Assembly (NCBI RefSeq): GCF_000373965.1 | Contig: NZ_KB892837.1 | Span: 62,904-126,903, forward strand | Reading direction: 5' to 3' | DNA length: 64,000 nucleotides | Source: Uliginosibacterium gangwonense DSM 18521 | GTDB lineage: Bacteria; Pseudomonadota; Gammaproteobacteria; Burkholderiales; Rhodocyclaceae | In this document: positions 30,909 through 38,880 of the stretch, one piece after another | Layout of the letters: each line of letters starts with the position of its first letter | Position numbering within the stretch: position 1 is the first letter of the stretch | Made by a program: the position numbers and the translations under genes | Notes under the pieces: model-generated | What the model was told of the DNA's origin: nothing | Databases searched by the model: none | What the model saw: the letters and a program-made list of their open reading frames with translations, nothing else

Positions 30909-30968
30909 TTTGGCATAGGGGAGAAGATGGCTACGCACTGTGCACAGCCCTCCCCCATCTCCTCTGAT

Positions 30969-31595
30969 TCAAGGCTTGGGGATCAAATCCACAACATTGC
31001 GTCCCCCGACTCGCACCACCGCAGTGGATACGCCCCCGTCTTCCGACCCGACGGGCTCCACGGCCACTGCGCCGGCATCCAACACCTTTTGCAAGCGTTG
31101 CTTGGCCATTTCACTACTATCAACGCCAGATAGGCCAGAAACGCGGAATTTCCGTCCCTGGAAGAAAAATGTCTCACCATCAACTGCATAAGCACGCTCT
31201 GGCACCGTGCGCGCCTTGATCTCGGAAGTCTTCTCGCCATCTCCTCTTTGGAGCGCAGGCTTGTTCAGGTCGGTATCCTGAATCGGACTCTTCAACGCGG
31301 GCTCTTCAGCCGCACATGCCCTGGAAGCCTTGTGGTGACGACCACGCCGAGTACGGGCAGACCGACAGCTTGATGTATTACCCTTGGCTTCCGTAACGGA
31401 TTTGCCACTAGATTTTCTTGATTCTGCACGGGATTTGGTGCCCGTCTTCTCTTTCCTGGCAGTTTTGGAGGCAGTCTTCTGCTTACTTGCCTGGGCATGG
31501 GATGCTGCATGATGGGTCTTGGCCACCACAACCAGTGGCTGGGCACACAGCCCGGAAGCGATAACAGCCAACAGCAAATACTTGAATCGTTTCAT
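30969..31595 (-). CDS. Secreted lysine-rich protein with degraded nuclease-like (SNase fold) domain
   Basis: 208 residues. A signal peptide (1-25, MKRFKYLLLAVIASGLCAQP) precedes a low-complexity Lys/Ser/Ala/Arg linker (about 27-95). The C-terminal 75 residues follow the staphylococcal-nuclease pattern: DGETFFFQGRKFRVSG, GVDSSEMAKQRL, VAVEPV, and VVRVGGRNVVDLI. The second metal aspartate of DGDT is Glu, and the second active-site arginine, normally in DxxGR, appears lost (EDGGVSTA). It may be a catalytically dead OB-fold binder. This resemblance is my inference. No functional neighbour is evident; the gene is convergent to the response regulator. Confidence 0.6.
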   Translation of the reverse strand: MKRFKYLLLAVIASGLCAQPLVVVAKTHHAASHAQASKQKTASKTARKEKTGTKSRAESRKSSGKSVTEAKGNTSSCRSARTRRGRHHKASRACAAEEPALKSPIQDTDLNKPALQRGDGEKTSEIKARTVPERAYAVDGETFFFQGRKFRVSGLSGVDSSEMAKQRLQKVLDAGAVAVEPVGSEDGGVSTAVVRVGGRNVVDLIPKP

Positions 31596-31669
31596 CCTGT
31601 TCCTATCCTGAACTCAGTCCTGGCTCTGTTGGGGGTATTGTCTCATTGAATGCCCCTTCCTTCATAAAC

Positions 31670-31714
31670 GTGTGAATTTCATGCGCGATTTTGAAAGCAA
31701 TGCGAAAATCACAC
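31670..31714. promoter_or_regulatory. Imperfect inverted repeat upstream of the arsC-like/hslO pair
   Basis: GTGTGAATTTC (31670-31680) and GAAAATCACAC (31704-31714) match in 10 of 11 inverted positions, 23 bases apart. A nested GATTTT / AAAATC pair and two ATGCG copies lie inside. It sits 27 bases before the ArsC-like ATG in a divergent gap. It could be a regulator site or a leader stem. Confidence 0.4.
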
Positions 31715-31741
31715 CTTTGGAACAAAGACTGAAATGTACCA

Positions 31742-32095
31742 ATGATCAAGGTCTACGGCATCAAACAATGCAGCACCATGAAAAAAGCCTTTGATTGGCT
31801 GGCTGCCAACAATCTCCCCTATGAGTTTCACGACTATAAAAAGTTCGGCATTTCCCATGAGCAGATCAAGCTTTGGGCCAAGCAGCTCGGCTGGAAAGTG
31901 CTGCTCAATACCAAAGGTACGACTTGGCGCAAGCTCCCAGAAGCCGTTCGGGACGGCATTTCCGAGGAGACCGCCCTGCAACTGATGCAAGAACAACCCA
32001 GTCTGATCAAGCGCCCTGTCATTGAAGCAGGAGGGAAGCTTTGGGTAGGCTACGACGAGGCACAACTTGCCCGTTTGCACAAGGAGGCACAATGA
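31742..32095 (+). CDS. ArsC/Spx-family (YffB-like) thioredoxin-fold protein
   Basis: 117-residue member of the arsenate reductase ArsC/Spx/YffB superfamily. One N-terminal active cysteine (C10 in KQCSTMKKAFDWL) is present, with the family KRPV motif near residue 90 and no second CxxC cysteine. YffB-type proteins are glutathione-dependent thiol oxidoreductases of uncertain role; true arsenate reduction is not implied as no ars genes are near. Its stop codon overlaps the hslO ATG (ATGA), so the two are translationally coupled. Confidence 0.82.
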   Translation: MIKVYGIKQCSTMKKAFDWLAANNLPYEFHDYKKFGISHEQIKLWAKQLGWKVLLNTKGTTWRKLPEAVRDGISEETALQLMQEQPSLIKRPVIEAGGKLWVGYDEAQLARLHKEAQ

Positions 32096-32946
32096 ACGAC
32101 GCCATCCATCGTTTCCTGTTGGAAGACCTGGATATTCGCGGTGCGATTGTCCAGATCGACACAGTGTGGCAAAACATCCAGGCTCAGCGACATTATCCGC
32201 CAGTGGTCAGCGAGTTGCTCGGCCAAATGTGCGCGGTTTCTGCCTTGATCGCGGGAAACCTCAAACAACCTGGGCGACTGACCTTTCAGTTGAGGGGGCA
32301 TGGCGACATCTCGATACTGGTCATTGATTGCTCTGAGACACTGAACCTGCGCGGCTATGCCAAACATGGTGATCTGCCGGATGGCGCAGCCAACGCCGGG
32401 GCATTGCTGGGCGACGGGCAGCTTCTGATGACGCTGGATCATGCTGATGCGCGCCAACCCTATCAGAGCTATGTGCCGATGGAAGGCCACAGCATTGGTG
32501 AAATCTTCCAACATTACCTTGTGCAATCGGAGCAGCAGCCTGCCATCCTGATTTTAGCCGCAGATAGCAAGCGCGCCAGTGGCGTGTTCCTGCAGAAACT
32601 CCCCGGGGCAGACCTTAAGGATGAGGATGGTTGGAACCGCGTCGCACTGTTGGCGCAAACCATCAAGCTAGAAGAATTGCAAAGCCTGGATGCCATTGAA
32701 TTGCTCCGCCGAGTATTTGCGGAAGAACGCGTCCGGGTATTTGAACCCAAGGCACTTCAGCACAACTTTCCGCCGGATTGGGAGAAGATCCGTGACATGC
32801 TTCGCAGCGTAGGCGAAACCGAGGTGCTTGCCATCTTGGCAGAACATGGCGAAGTGCTGGTCCATGATGACATATCCAACCACAGTTACCGGTTCTCAGA
32901 GGAAGAAGCACGAGCCCTCTTCCAAGACAAACCAACGCTGCATTAA
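32092..32946 (+). CDS. hslO: Hsp33-family chaperone lacking the redox-switch cysteines
   Basis: 284-residue Hsp33 homologue; E. coli Hsp33 is an oxidation-activated holdase. The N-terminal core (1-175) and linker are well kept (SELLGQM, RGHGDISILVIDC, LGDGQLLMTLD, EGHSIGEIFQHYL). In the C-terminal zinc domain the CxC and CxxC positions read F226, P228, D259 and S262 when aligned with E. coli, so none of the four zinc-thiolate cysteines remains; only C47 and C80 exist. Surrounding residues (LAILAEHGEVLV, YRF) are intact and the frame is unbroken. The start at ATG 32092 overlaps the upstream stop and has AAGGAGG before it. A strong terminator follows. Confidence 0.9.
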   Translation: MNDAIHRFLLEDLDIRGAIVQIDTVWQNIQAQRHYPPVVSELLGQMCAVSALIAGNLKQPGRLTFQLRGHGDISILVIDCSETLNLRGYAKHGDLPDGAANAGALLGDGQLLMTLDHADARQPYQSYVPMEGHSIGEIFQHYLVQSEQQPAILILAADSKRASGVFLQKLPGADLKDEDGWNRVALLAQTIKLEELQSLDAIELLRRVFAEERVRVFEPKALQHNFPPDWEKIRDMLRSVGETEVLAILAEHGEVLVHDDISNHSYRFSEEEARALFQDKPTLH

Positions 32947-32961
32947 GCTAAAAACCATGCA

Positions 32962-32992
32962 AAAGAGGGAGGCTGCATGCCTCCCTCTTTTT
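32962..32992 (+). terminator. Rho-independent terminator after hslO
   Basis: Stem AAAGAGGGAGGC / GCCTCCCTCTTT with a TGCAT loop and a T-tract to 32992. It lies between convergent genes and can act on both. Confidence 0.92.
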
Positions 32993-33008
32993 CGTAAACT
33001 GACCTGGA

Positions 33009-33461
33009 TTACTTGATTTCCCGTAGCTCCAAAGGCGTGTCATCATGGTCCCCGTGAGGGTGATGCTCATATGCCTTGATGTACACCTGGTCTGACTGCT
33101 TGATCAGACGCTGGGGCGCTTTGGCATTTCTGCACTGTGTATCTTCGCAGTAATACACCAAAGCCCGTTTAAGCTTGGAGAACAGGGATGCATCCAGATG
33201 GAAACCCTGCCCTTCCAGATACGCCTCGACCCCGCGCAGCGTGTGATGGGCTAGATCATAACTGATCCGTACACCGCACCCGGTATGTGTCTGGGCTACG
33301 CCCAAGCCGGGGATTCTGGACAGCAGTTCCACGGCTCGTTCTGCCTGCCCTGGCGGCAACACCGAGAAGCGGATTTCTTGACGACGCAAAGCGTCGTCAA
33401 GAATGTCCTCATGGTGATGATTGCGGCCAGCCATGCGATAAGCTGTTTCACGACGCATCAT
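33009..33461 (-). CDS. Uncharacterised protein with heavy-metal-associated-like fold and His-rich tail
   Basis: 150 residues. The middle part (about 30-90) has the beta-alpha-beta pattern of HMA domains (FSVLPPGQAERAVELLSRIPG, then VRISYDLAHHT and LEGQGFHL) but no CxxC metal site. The second half has two cysteines (YYCEDTQC) and a tail rich in His and Asp (YEHHPHGDHDD). Histidines also cluster near the N-terminus (NHHHED). GTG 33467 is possible, but GGAGG at 33470-33474 better serves ATG 33461. It follows ctpA by 60 bases. A metal-related role is only suggested by composition. Confidence 0.6.
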   Translation of the reverse strand: MMRRETAYRMAGRNHHHEDILDDALRRQEIRFSVLPPGQAERAVELLSRIPGLGVAQTHTGCGVRISYDLAHHTLRGVEAYLEGQGFHLDASLFSKLKRALVYYCEDTQCRNAKAPQRLIKQSDQVYIKAYEHHPHGDHDDTPLELREIK

Positions 33462-33521
33462 GCTCACACCTCCATCCAGATAGAGCGCACCACCACCCCG
33501 AGCCAGGGGCCGTTATCTACA

Positions 33522-34958
33522 TTATGGCTTATCTCCAGCAGGAGTACTTTGGCTGGCTGCAACTGGCACCACAGCAACCGGCAACCCCTTGAGCAGATTC
33601 ATGGCCTGTTCCAACTGATAATCACCTTTGCCACCGAATTCGTAACGAACGCTTTCGGTTTCACCCTTTTCCTTGTCCTTCTCCTTGCTTGAGGGCTTGG
33701 ACTGGCTGGGGGTTGCCGCAGGCGCCGAACTACTTGGATCATTCGGGTTGGCCAAGTGGTGGCTCAGGTCAGCCTCACGAAGGTACACATCAGCCCCGCT
33801 GCCATTGGGCGACTCATCCACAATATAGTCAGGCACAATCCCCTTCGCCTGAATCGAACGACCGGTGGGCGTGAAGTATTTGGCCGTGGTGATCTTGATC
33901 CCGGTCGTGCTGGAGATAGGTAGAATCGTCTGGACAGAGCCTTTGCCAAAGGTCTGGATACCCAGCACCTTGGCACGCTTATAGTCCTGCAGGGCCCCCG
34001 CCACGATTTCAGACGCGGAGGCAGAGCCACCATTGACGATCACCACCATCGGCACATTCTTCAATGCTTCAGGCAGCCCCTTGAGGACGTCCTCACGAGA
34101 GCCACGCATATAATCATCTGGCACAGCATGGAACTTGCGCTTCGCGTCATCGGTGCGGCCATCGGTATACACCACCAAAGACTTGGCAGGCAGGAAGGCA
34201 GCGGAAACACCGATCGCGCTGTTAAGCAGGCCGCCCGGGTCATTGCGCAGATCCAGCACAAGCCCCTTCAACTGTCCCTGCTTATACATGCGTTCCATGT
34301 GCCGTGCCACATCAGCCGTGGTCTGCTCCTGGAATTGGGTTACCCGCAAGTAACCATAACCCGGCTCAATGAGCTTGGATTTCACGCTTTGTACCTTAAT
34401 GATCTCGCGGGTCAGCGTCAGGATGATGGGTTTATTCTCCCCTTTGCGGGCGATCGTTAGCACGATCTGCGTCTTGGGTTTGCCGCGCATGTGCTTGACA
34501 GCTTCATTCAAGGACATGCCCTTGACGGCCTGATCATCAAGCTTGACGATCAGGTCGCCTGCCTTCACCCCTGCGCGGAAAGCCGGGGTATCTTCAATGG
34601 GCGAGACGACCTTCACAAAGCCATCTTCCATGCTGACTTCGATCCCCAAACCACCAAATTCACCTTTGGTGCTGACCTCAAGATCCTTCAACGCATCAGC
34701 ATCCAGATAGACTGAATGTGGGTCCAGCCCGGAGACCATACCGCTGATGGCATCACTGATCAGTTTCTTGTCTTCAACGGGTTCAACGTAATACTGCTTG
34801 ATGGCATTGAACACGTCAGCAAGATTCCTTGCTTCTTCCACGGGCAAGGCCACTGGCGTTTCCCGTGTGGCATTGGCCGAATAATTCAGGCTGATCAAAA
34901 CCCCCAGGCATACGCCTGACAGAACCAAACCGAACTGCTTCAATTTGCTGCTCATCAC
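33522..34958 (-). CDS. ctpA: Carboxyl-terminal processing peptidase (S41 family)
   Basis: 478-residue periplasmic serine protease. N-terminal signal/anchor helix (about 8-29), a PDZ domain (about 95-180, GGLGIEVSMEDGF), and an S41 catalytic domain with the nucleophile serine in NGGSASASE (about residue 314) and the general-base lysine K339 in FGKGSVQT. The C-terminal 90 residues are Ser/Pro/Lys-rich. CtpA proteins trim periplasmic or membrane proteins and are often linked to peptidoglycan hydrolase control; here the gene follows envC by 23 bases. Confidence 0.94.
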   Translation of the reverse strand: MMSSKLKQFGLVLSGVCLGVLISLNYSANATRETPVALPVEEARNLADVFNAIKQYYVEPVEDKKLISDAISGMVSGLDPHSVYLDADALKDLEVSTKGEFGGLGIEVSMEDGFVKVVSPIEDTPAFRAGVKAGDLIVKLDDQAVKGMSLNEAVKHMRGKPKTQIVLTIARKGENKPIILTLTREIIKVQSVKSKLIEPGYGYLRVTQFQEQTTADVARHMERMYKQGQLKGLVLDLRNDPGGLLNSAIGVSAAFLPAKSLVVYTDGRTDDAKRKFHAVPDDYMRGSREDVLKGLPEALKNVPMVVIVNGGSASASEIVAGALQDYKRAKVLGIQTFGKGSVQTILPISSTTGIKITTAKYFTPTGRSIQAKGIVPDYIVDESPNGSGADVYLREADLSHHLANPNDPSSSAPAATPSQSKPSSKEKDKEKGETESVRYEFGGKGDYQLEQAMNLLKGLPVAVVPVAASQSTPAGDKP

Positions 34959-34981
34959 TTCTCCGTTAGAGATTTTGCGCC

Positions 34982-36253
34982 TTACCTACCTGCAGCCCAC
35001 TTGGCTGGGTCTTGTGCCTGACCACGGTATCGTATTTCAAAGTATAAACCGGATTCATCCTGCCCCCCACTTGCGCCGACACTCGCAATGGGTTCGCCTG
35101 CTGTCACAGCCTCACCTGGGCTTTTGAACAATGATTCGTTATTACCATAGACGGTCATATAACCGTCCCCATGATCCACAATAATCAAGTTACCAAAACC
35201 GCGCAACCAATCGGCAAACGCCACCTTGCCTGCAGCCACAGCTCTGACATCCTGCCCAGCTCCTGCCCGGATGAAGACACCATGCCACTGTGCTCCACCT
35301 TCTGCCCTTTGAGCCCCAAAACGTCCATTTAGTTCTCCCCGCACAGGCCAGTGCAACTTACCCTTCAAGGTAGCGAAATTACCTGTGGCTGGCGCCTCAA
35401 CAACGGCCGTATCGGCTTCAACGTGAGTCACCGAAGAGCTTGTGACGGGTGGTGTCACATGCTTGCTTGGTTTGGTAACACCGGGGGGCGAATTGGCTGC
35501 AAGCGGTGGTTTCTTGGGCGTAGAAGGTTCGCGCGAAATGCGCTCCAAGCCTTTAAGGAGCTTCTCTATGCGGGATTCATTCTGTTGCAGCGTCTGCATC
35601 TGCTTGCGCTGCGTGCGTAACTGTACGGAAATCTGGGCAAGCGCCTCGCTTTGCTTCTTGCGTTCAGACAGCAGGGTCTCTTGCCCGTTACGATGTTCCT
35701 TTTCAAGCAGCGCCAATTCCGCTTTGCGGGCCTCCACTTGGGCAATGATGCCGCTGAGATCCTGCAATGCCTTGCGGGAGTTCTCAATGCTCACCATTCG
35801 TTGGCGTGCGATCAGTTCAAGATAATAGGCATCACGGGCCAGCTGATTGGGTTCATCGCCGCTCAAAAAGCGACGCACCCCTGCCTGCCCACCCTCAACA
35901 TAAATTCGGAAGATCGCATCTCCCAGCGATTTTCGTGCTTCTGCCAGGGTTCTTTCCAGCTCTTCACGCTGCACCCCGAGATTGGCCAGATTTTCTTCTG
36001 CCTGACTGCGCTGCGAAGACACTTCACGCAAGCGGCGTTGCGCAGCAGAGATTGCCTTGTCTGCCACGGCCAAGCCGTCGGCAGCCTCATCATGCGTCTC
36101 TTCCCCTTTGGCTATCTCGTCCTGAAGGCTGCGGATCTTTTCCTTCAGGACGGATAGTTCCTGCTTTCGCTCTTCACTGGGTGCGGCCAAGGCTGCTGAT
36201 AGCATCCCAATGCCCAACAGAACCCCCAACAGCAATCCAGCGAAGCGCTTCAT
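34982..36253 (-). CDS. envC: Murein hydrolase activator EnvC (M23/LytM domain)
   Basis: 423 residues. Signal peptide 1-23 ([23 protein letters not shown]), long coiled coil (about 25-245), Pro/Thr/Val-rich linker, then a C-terminal LytM domain (about 300-420). The zinc ligands are incomplete: WHGVFI keeps one histidine, but the final HxH motif reads LYFEIR. This degeneration is normal for EnvC, which activates amidases instead of cutting peptidoglycan. The start ATG overlaps the gpmA stop. With ctpA it forms a common betaproteobacterial operon. Confidence 0.92.
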   Translation of the reverse strand: MKRFAGLLLGVLLGIGMLSAALAAPSEERKQELSVLKEKIRSLQDEIAKGEETHDEAADGLAVADKAISAAQRRLREVSSQRSQAEENLANLGVQREELERTLAEARKSLGDAIFRIYVEGGQAGVRRFLSGDEPNQLARDAYYLELIARQRMVSIENSRKALQDLSGIIAQVEARKAELALLEKEHRNGQETLLSERKKQSEALAQISVQLRTQRKQMQTLQQNESRIEKLLKGLERISREPSTPKKPPLAANSPPGVTKPSKHVTPPVTSSSVTHVEADTAVVEAPATGNFATLKGKLHWPVRGELNGRFGAQRAEGGAQWHGVFIRAGAGQDVRAVAAGKVAFADWLRGFGNLIIVDHGDGYMTVYGNNESLFKSPGEAVTAGEPIASVGASGGQDESGLYFEIRYRGQAQDPAKWAAGR

Positions 36254-37002
36254 CAGGCCTTGGCCTTGCCTTGGTTGGCCACAGCAGCCACAGCGGCTGC
36301 AATAGCTTCTGGATCAGCCAGATAGTAGTGCTTGATGGGCTTGAGGTCAGCGTCCAGCTCATACACCAGCGGCTGGGCGGTCGGCAGGTTCAGGCCGACG
36401 ATTTCGTCATCGGACACATTGTCCAGGTACTTGATCAGGGCGCGCAGGCTGTTGCCGTGGGCGGCGATCAGCACTTGCTTGCCACTCTTGACCACCGGCG
36501 CAATGGTTTCCAACCAGTACGGCACGAAGCGGGCCACGGTGTCCTTCAGGCATTCGGTGCGGGGGAATTCACCCGGCTTCATATCAGCGTAGCGGGCTTC
36601 CTTGTCGCCCATGCGGGGGTCGTCCAGTTCCAGCGCAGGCGGCGGCACGTCGTAGGAACGACGCCACACCAACACTTGATCATCACCAAACTTGGCGGCT
36701 GTTTCGGCCTTGTTCAAGCCTTGCAGGGCGCCATAGTGGCGTTCGTTCAAACGCCAGCTGTGCTCAACGGGAATCCACAGTTGCTCAAGTTCTTCGAGCA
36801 CAACGTTCAGGGTCTTGTTGGCACGCTTGAGCACCGAGGTAAAGGCGATGTCGAATGCAAAGCCCTTTTCCTTGAGCAGACGGCCTGCGGCAATCGCTTC
36901 CTGCACGCCTTGCGGGGTCAGATCCACGTCCGTCCAACCGGTGAAACGGTTTTCCAGGTTCCACGTTGATTCACCGTGGCGCATCAATACGATCTTGTAC
37001 AT
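36253..37002 (-). CDS. gpmA: 2,3-bisphosphoglycerate-dependent phosphoglycerate mutase
   Basis: 249-residue dPGM interconverting 3- and 2-phosphoglycerate in glycolysis. The phosphohistidine motif [10 protein letters not shown] is at residues 7-16, [12 protein letters not shown] near 83-94 and the second histidine in [11 protein letters not shown] near 183. Length matches E. coli GpmA (250). It is the first gene of gpmA-envC-ctpA. Functionally it also connects to the window's glycerate pathway, whose end product is 2-phosphoglycerate. Confidence 0.97.
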   Translation of the reverse strand: MYKIVLMRHGESTWNLENRFTGWTDVDLTPQGVQEAIAAGRLLKEKGFAFDIAFTSVLKRANKTLNVVLEELEQLWIPVEHSWRLNERHYGALQGLNKAETAAKFGDDQVLVWRRSYDVPPPALELDDPRMGDKEARYADMKPGEFPRTECLKDTVARFVPYWLETIAPVVKSGKQVLIAAHGNSLRALIKYLDNVSDDEIVGLNLPTAQPLVYELDADLKPIKHYYLADPEAIAAAVAAVANQGKAKA

Positions 37003-37175
37003 ATCTATGACCTATAAAGTAGAGAACAAAAAAACCAGTAACAAACGCGGACAAGCGCGCGAGTGCTCAAAAGTGTTATTGTATCGGATCAACCCATTGT
37101 GGGTGTGAGCTCCTGTAGCATCTTGATGCAAATCACGGATAGCTGCCCGATTTGACTGCAACACTTTGAAATCAT

Positions 37176-37592
37176 ATGGATTTTGTACAAAGCAACCTTG
37201 TTTGGATCACCTTGGCCCTCGTGAGCGGCGCCATGCTCGTCTACCCTATGTTCACCGGTGCGGCTGGAAATTCTGTTTCTACTGCGCAAGCGGTGCTGCT
37301 GATCAACCGGCAAAACGCCCTGTTGTTGGATGTTCGCAACAGCGATGAATACCAAGCGGGTTACATCAATGGCGCACGCAACATTCCCCTTGATGAGTTG
37401 GAAAAACGGGTAGACGAACTCGCAAAGTATCGTGCCAAGCCTGTTGTGGTCGTCTGTGCCTCCGGCAATCGCTCCATGCGTGCCATTGGCATCCTTCGTA
37501 AAGCCGGGTTTGAGCAGACCTTCAGCTTGGCTGGGGGGATTGCTGGCTGGCGTGATGCGGGCCAGCCGATCAACACAAAGAAGCCTGCATAA
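37176..37592 (+). CDS. Membrane-anchored rhodanese-like protein
   Basis: 138 residues. A single N-terminal membrane helix (about 8-28) is followed by one rhodanese domain with the active-site cysteine in VVVCASGNRS (residue about 91) and DVRNSDEYQAGYI. It may transfer sulfane sulfur or act as a thiol carrier at the inner membrane. The stop overlaps the grxC start (ATAATG). Rhodanese-grxC-secB is a conserved betaproteobacterial order, similar to YibN-GrxC-SecB in E. coli. Confidence 0.9.
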   Translation: MDFVQSNLVWITLALVSGAMLVYPMFTGAAGNSVSTAQAVLLINRQNALLLDVRNSDEYQAGYINGARNIPLDELEKRVDELAKYRAKPVVVVCASGNRSMRAIGILRKAGFEQTFSLAGGIAGWRDAGQPINTKKPA

Positions 37593-37861
37593 TGCCAAAC
37601 GTACTCATGTACTCCACCGGGGTCTGCCCCTATTGCGTGCGGGCCGAGCAGCTCTTGCAGCGCAAAGGTGTGACCAACATCGAAAAAATCCGCGTTGATC
37701 TTGAGCCGGAAAAACGGGACGAGATGATCAGCCGCACAGGCCGACGCACTGTTCCCCAAATTTTTATCGGTGAAACCTACGTGGGCGGCTGTGACGATCT
37801 TTATGCAATGGATAAAGACGGCAAGCTCGACTCGCTTCTGGGCATTGCCAACAAAGCCTGA
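37592..37861 (+). CDS. grxC: Glutaredoxin 3
   Basis: 89-residue class I glutaredoxin. The dithiol active site CPYC is at residues 12-15, the cis-proline region TVPQIFIG and the GGCDDL glutathione-binding loop are intact. It reduces protein disulfides and mixed disulfides with glutathione. It starts at ATG 37592 within the rhodanese stop and precedes secB. Confidence 0.95.
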   Translation: MPNVLMYSTGVCPYCVRAEQLLQRKGVTNIEKIRVDLEPEKRDEMISRTGRRTVPQIFIGETYVGGCDDLYAMDKDGKLDSLLGIANKA

Positions 37862-37939
37862 CGACGCACGGCACCAACATGCCCACGCAGGTCGGATAAC
37901 CTCATCAACTTTTACACCCTGTTCATTGGACTTCTGCAC

Positions 37940-38407
37940 ATGGAACAAAACGAGCAACCCGTTTTCAATATTGAAAAACTCTACATCAAGGATCTTTCCC
38001 TGGAAGTTCCGAACGCCCCTGCTATTTTCCTGGAGCAAGAAGCCCCCACAGTTGGCATTGAGCTGGGGACGACAGCCACCCAGGTCGGCGATGGTTTCTA
38101 TGAGGTTGCCCTGACGGTGACTGTCAACGCCAAGATTGGTGAAGACAAGGTCGCTTTCCTGGTTGAAGCCGTACAAGCCGGCATCTTCCAGATCCGCAAC
38201 ATTCCGGAAGGCGACATTGAACCGGTGTTGATGATCGGCTGTGCCAACATCCTGTTCCCCTATGCACGCGAAACCATCTCCGACGCAGTGGCTCGCGGCG
38301 GCATGCATATGGCCCCGCTGGCCCCGGTCAATTTCGAAGGCCTCTACGCTGCACGCCAACAAGAGCTGGCCCAGCAACAAGGCGGCGCCGACGTACCTGT
38401 GCAATAA
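37940..38407 (+). CDS. secB: Protein-export chaperone SecB
   Basis: 155-residue tetrameric chaperone (E. coli 155). It keeps preproteins unfolded and delivers them to SecA. Typical segments are FNIEKLYIKDLSLEVPN near the N-terminus, TVNAKIGEDKVAFLVEAVQAG, and LFPYARETISDAVARGG. A short acidic/Gln-rich tail follows. Neighbours grxC and gpsA are those expected. Confidence 0.97.
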   Translation: MEQNEQPVFNIEKLYIKDLSLEVPNAPAIFLEQEAPTVGIELGTTATQVGDGFYEVALTVTVNAKIGEDKVAFLVEAVQAGIFQIRNIPEGDIEPVLMIGCANILFPYARETISDAVARGGMHMAPLAPVNFEGLYAARQQELAQQQGGADVPVQ

Positions 38408-38419
38408 CAGGGAGCAAGT

Positions 38420-38878
38420 ATGAGCTACCACCACCTGCGTTTAGCATGCACAACGCTTTGTGCTGTTGTTGGGCTATTTGCCTCTACCGCAGCAAGTGCA
38501 ATCGACTACCGCAACATTGGCGAAAACGTCATCGTGTACGACGGAGCTTCACGTCAAGCCACGCCACAGTTCATCCTGTTGCGTGGCACTCCGGTTGAAG
38601 TGGTGGTAGCCGTTGATAAATGGGTCAAAATCCGTGAGGCGGGCGGCGGCCTGGGTTGGGTTGAAAAAAACCAAGTCACAGACGCTAAACAAGTCATCGT
38701 CACACAATCCACTGCGGTTGTGCGGCAACAGCCTGAGGATGCGGCCCCTCAGGCATTTTCCGTAGCAAAAGACGTGTTGCTTGAGATCCAGGAAAAGCCC
38801 AACAAGGCTTGGGTCAAAGTCAAGCATCGCGACGGACAAAGCGGTTATATTTCGATCAAGGCTATCTGGGGAATTTGA
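38420..38878 (+). CDS. Periplasmic SH3-domain protein
   Basis: 152 residues. A signal peptide (1-27, ending ASTAASA) precedes two bacterial SH3-like repeats: residues 28-90 (VIVYDGASRQ, LLRGTPVEVVVAVDKWVKIREAGG.. GWV) and 90-150 (STAVVRQQPEDA, VLLEIQEKPNKAWVKVKH.. GYI). Such tandem SH3b proteins often bind cell-wall peptides. It lies between secB (12 bases) and gpsA (2 bases), so it belongs to that operon. Precise function is not known. Confidence 0.85.
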   Translation: MSYHHLRLACTTLCAVVGLFASTAASAIDYRNIGENVIVYDGASRQATPQFILLRGTPVEVVVAVDKWVKIREAGGGLGWVEKNQVTDAKQVIVTQSTAVVRQQPEDAAPQAFSVAKDVLLEIQEKPNKAWVKVKHRDGQSGYISIKAIWGI

Positions 38879-38880
38879 GC

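Noticed and set aside
30938-30947. CTGTGCACAG perfect palindrome after the response regulator
   Set aside because: Only 10 bases, in a convergent gap, with no neighbouring pattern; probably part of a weak stem or chance.
34982-36253. Missing zinc ligand in the LytM domain of EnvC
   Set aside because: Degenerate LytM sites are the rule for EnvC activators, so this is not unusual.
35767-36969. 400-codon + strand frame over envC/gpmA
   Set aside because: Antisense shadow of two well-supported genes that overlap by their stop and start.
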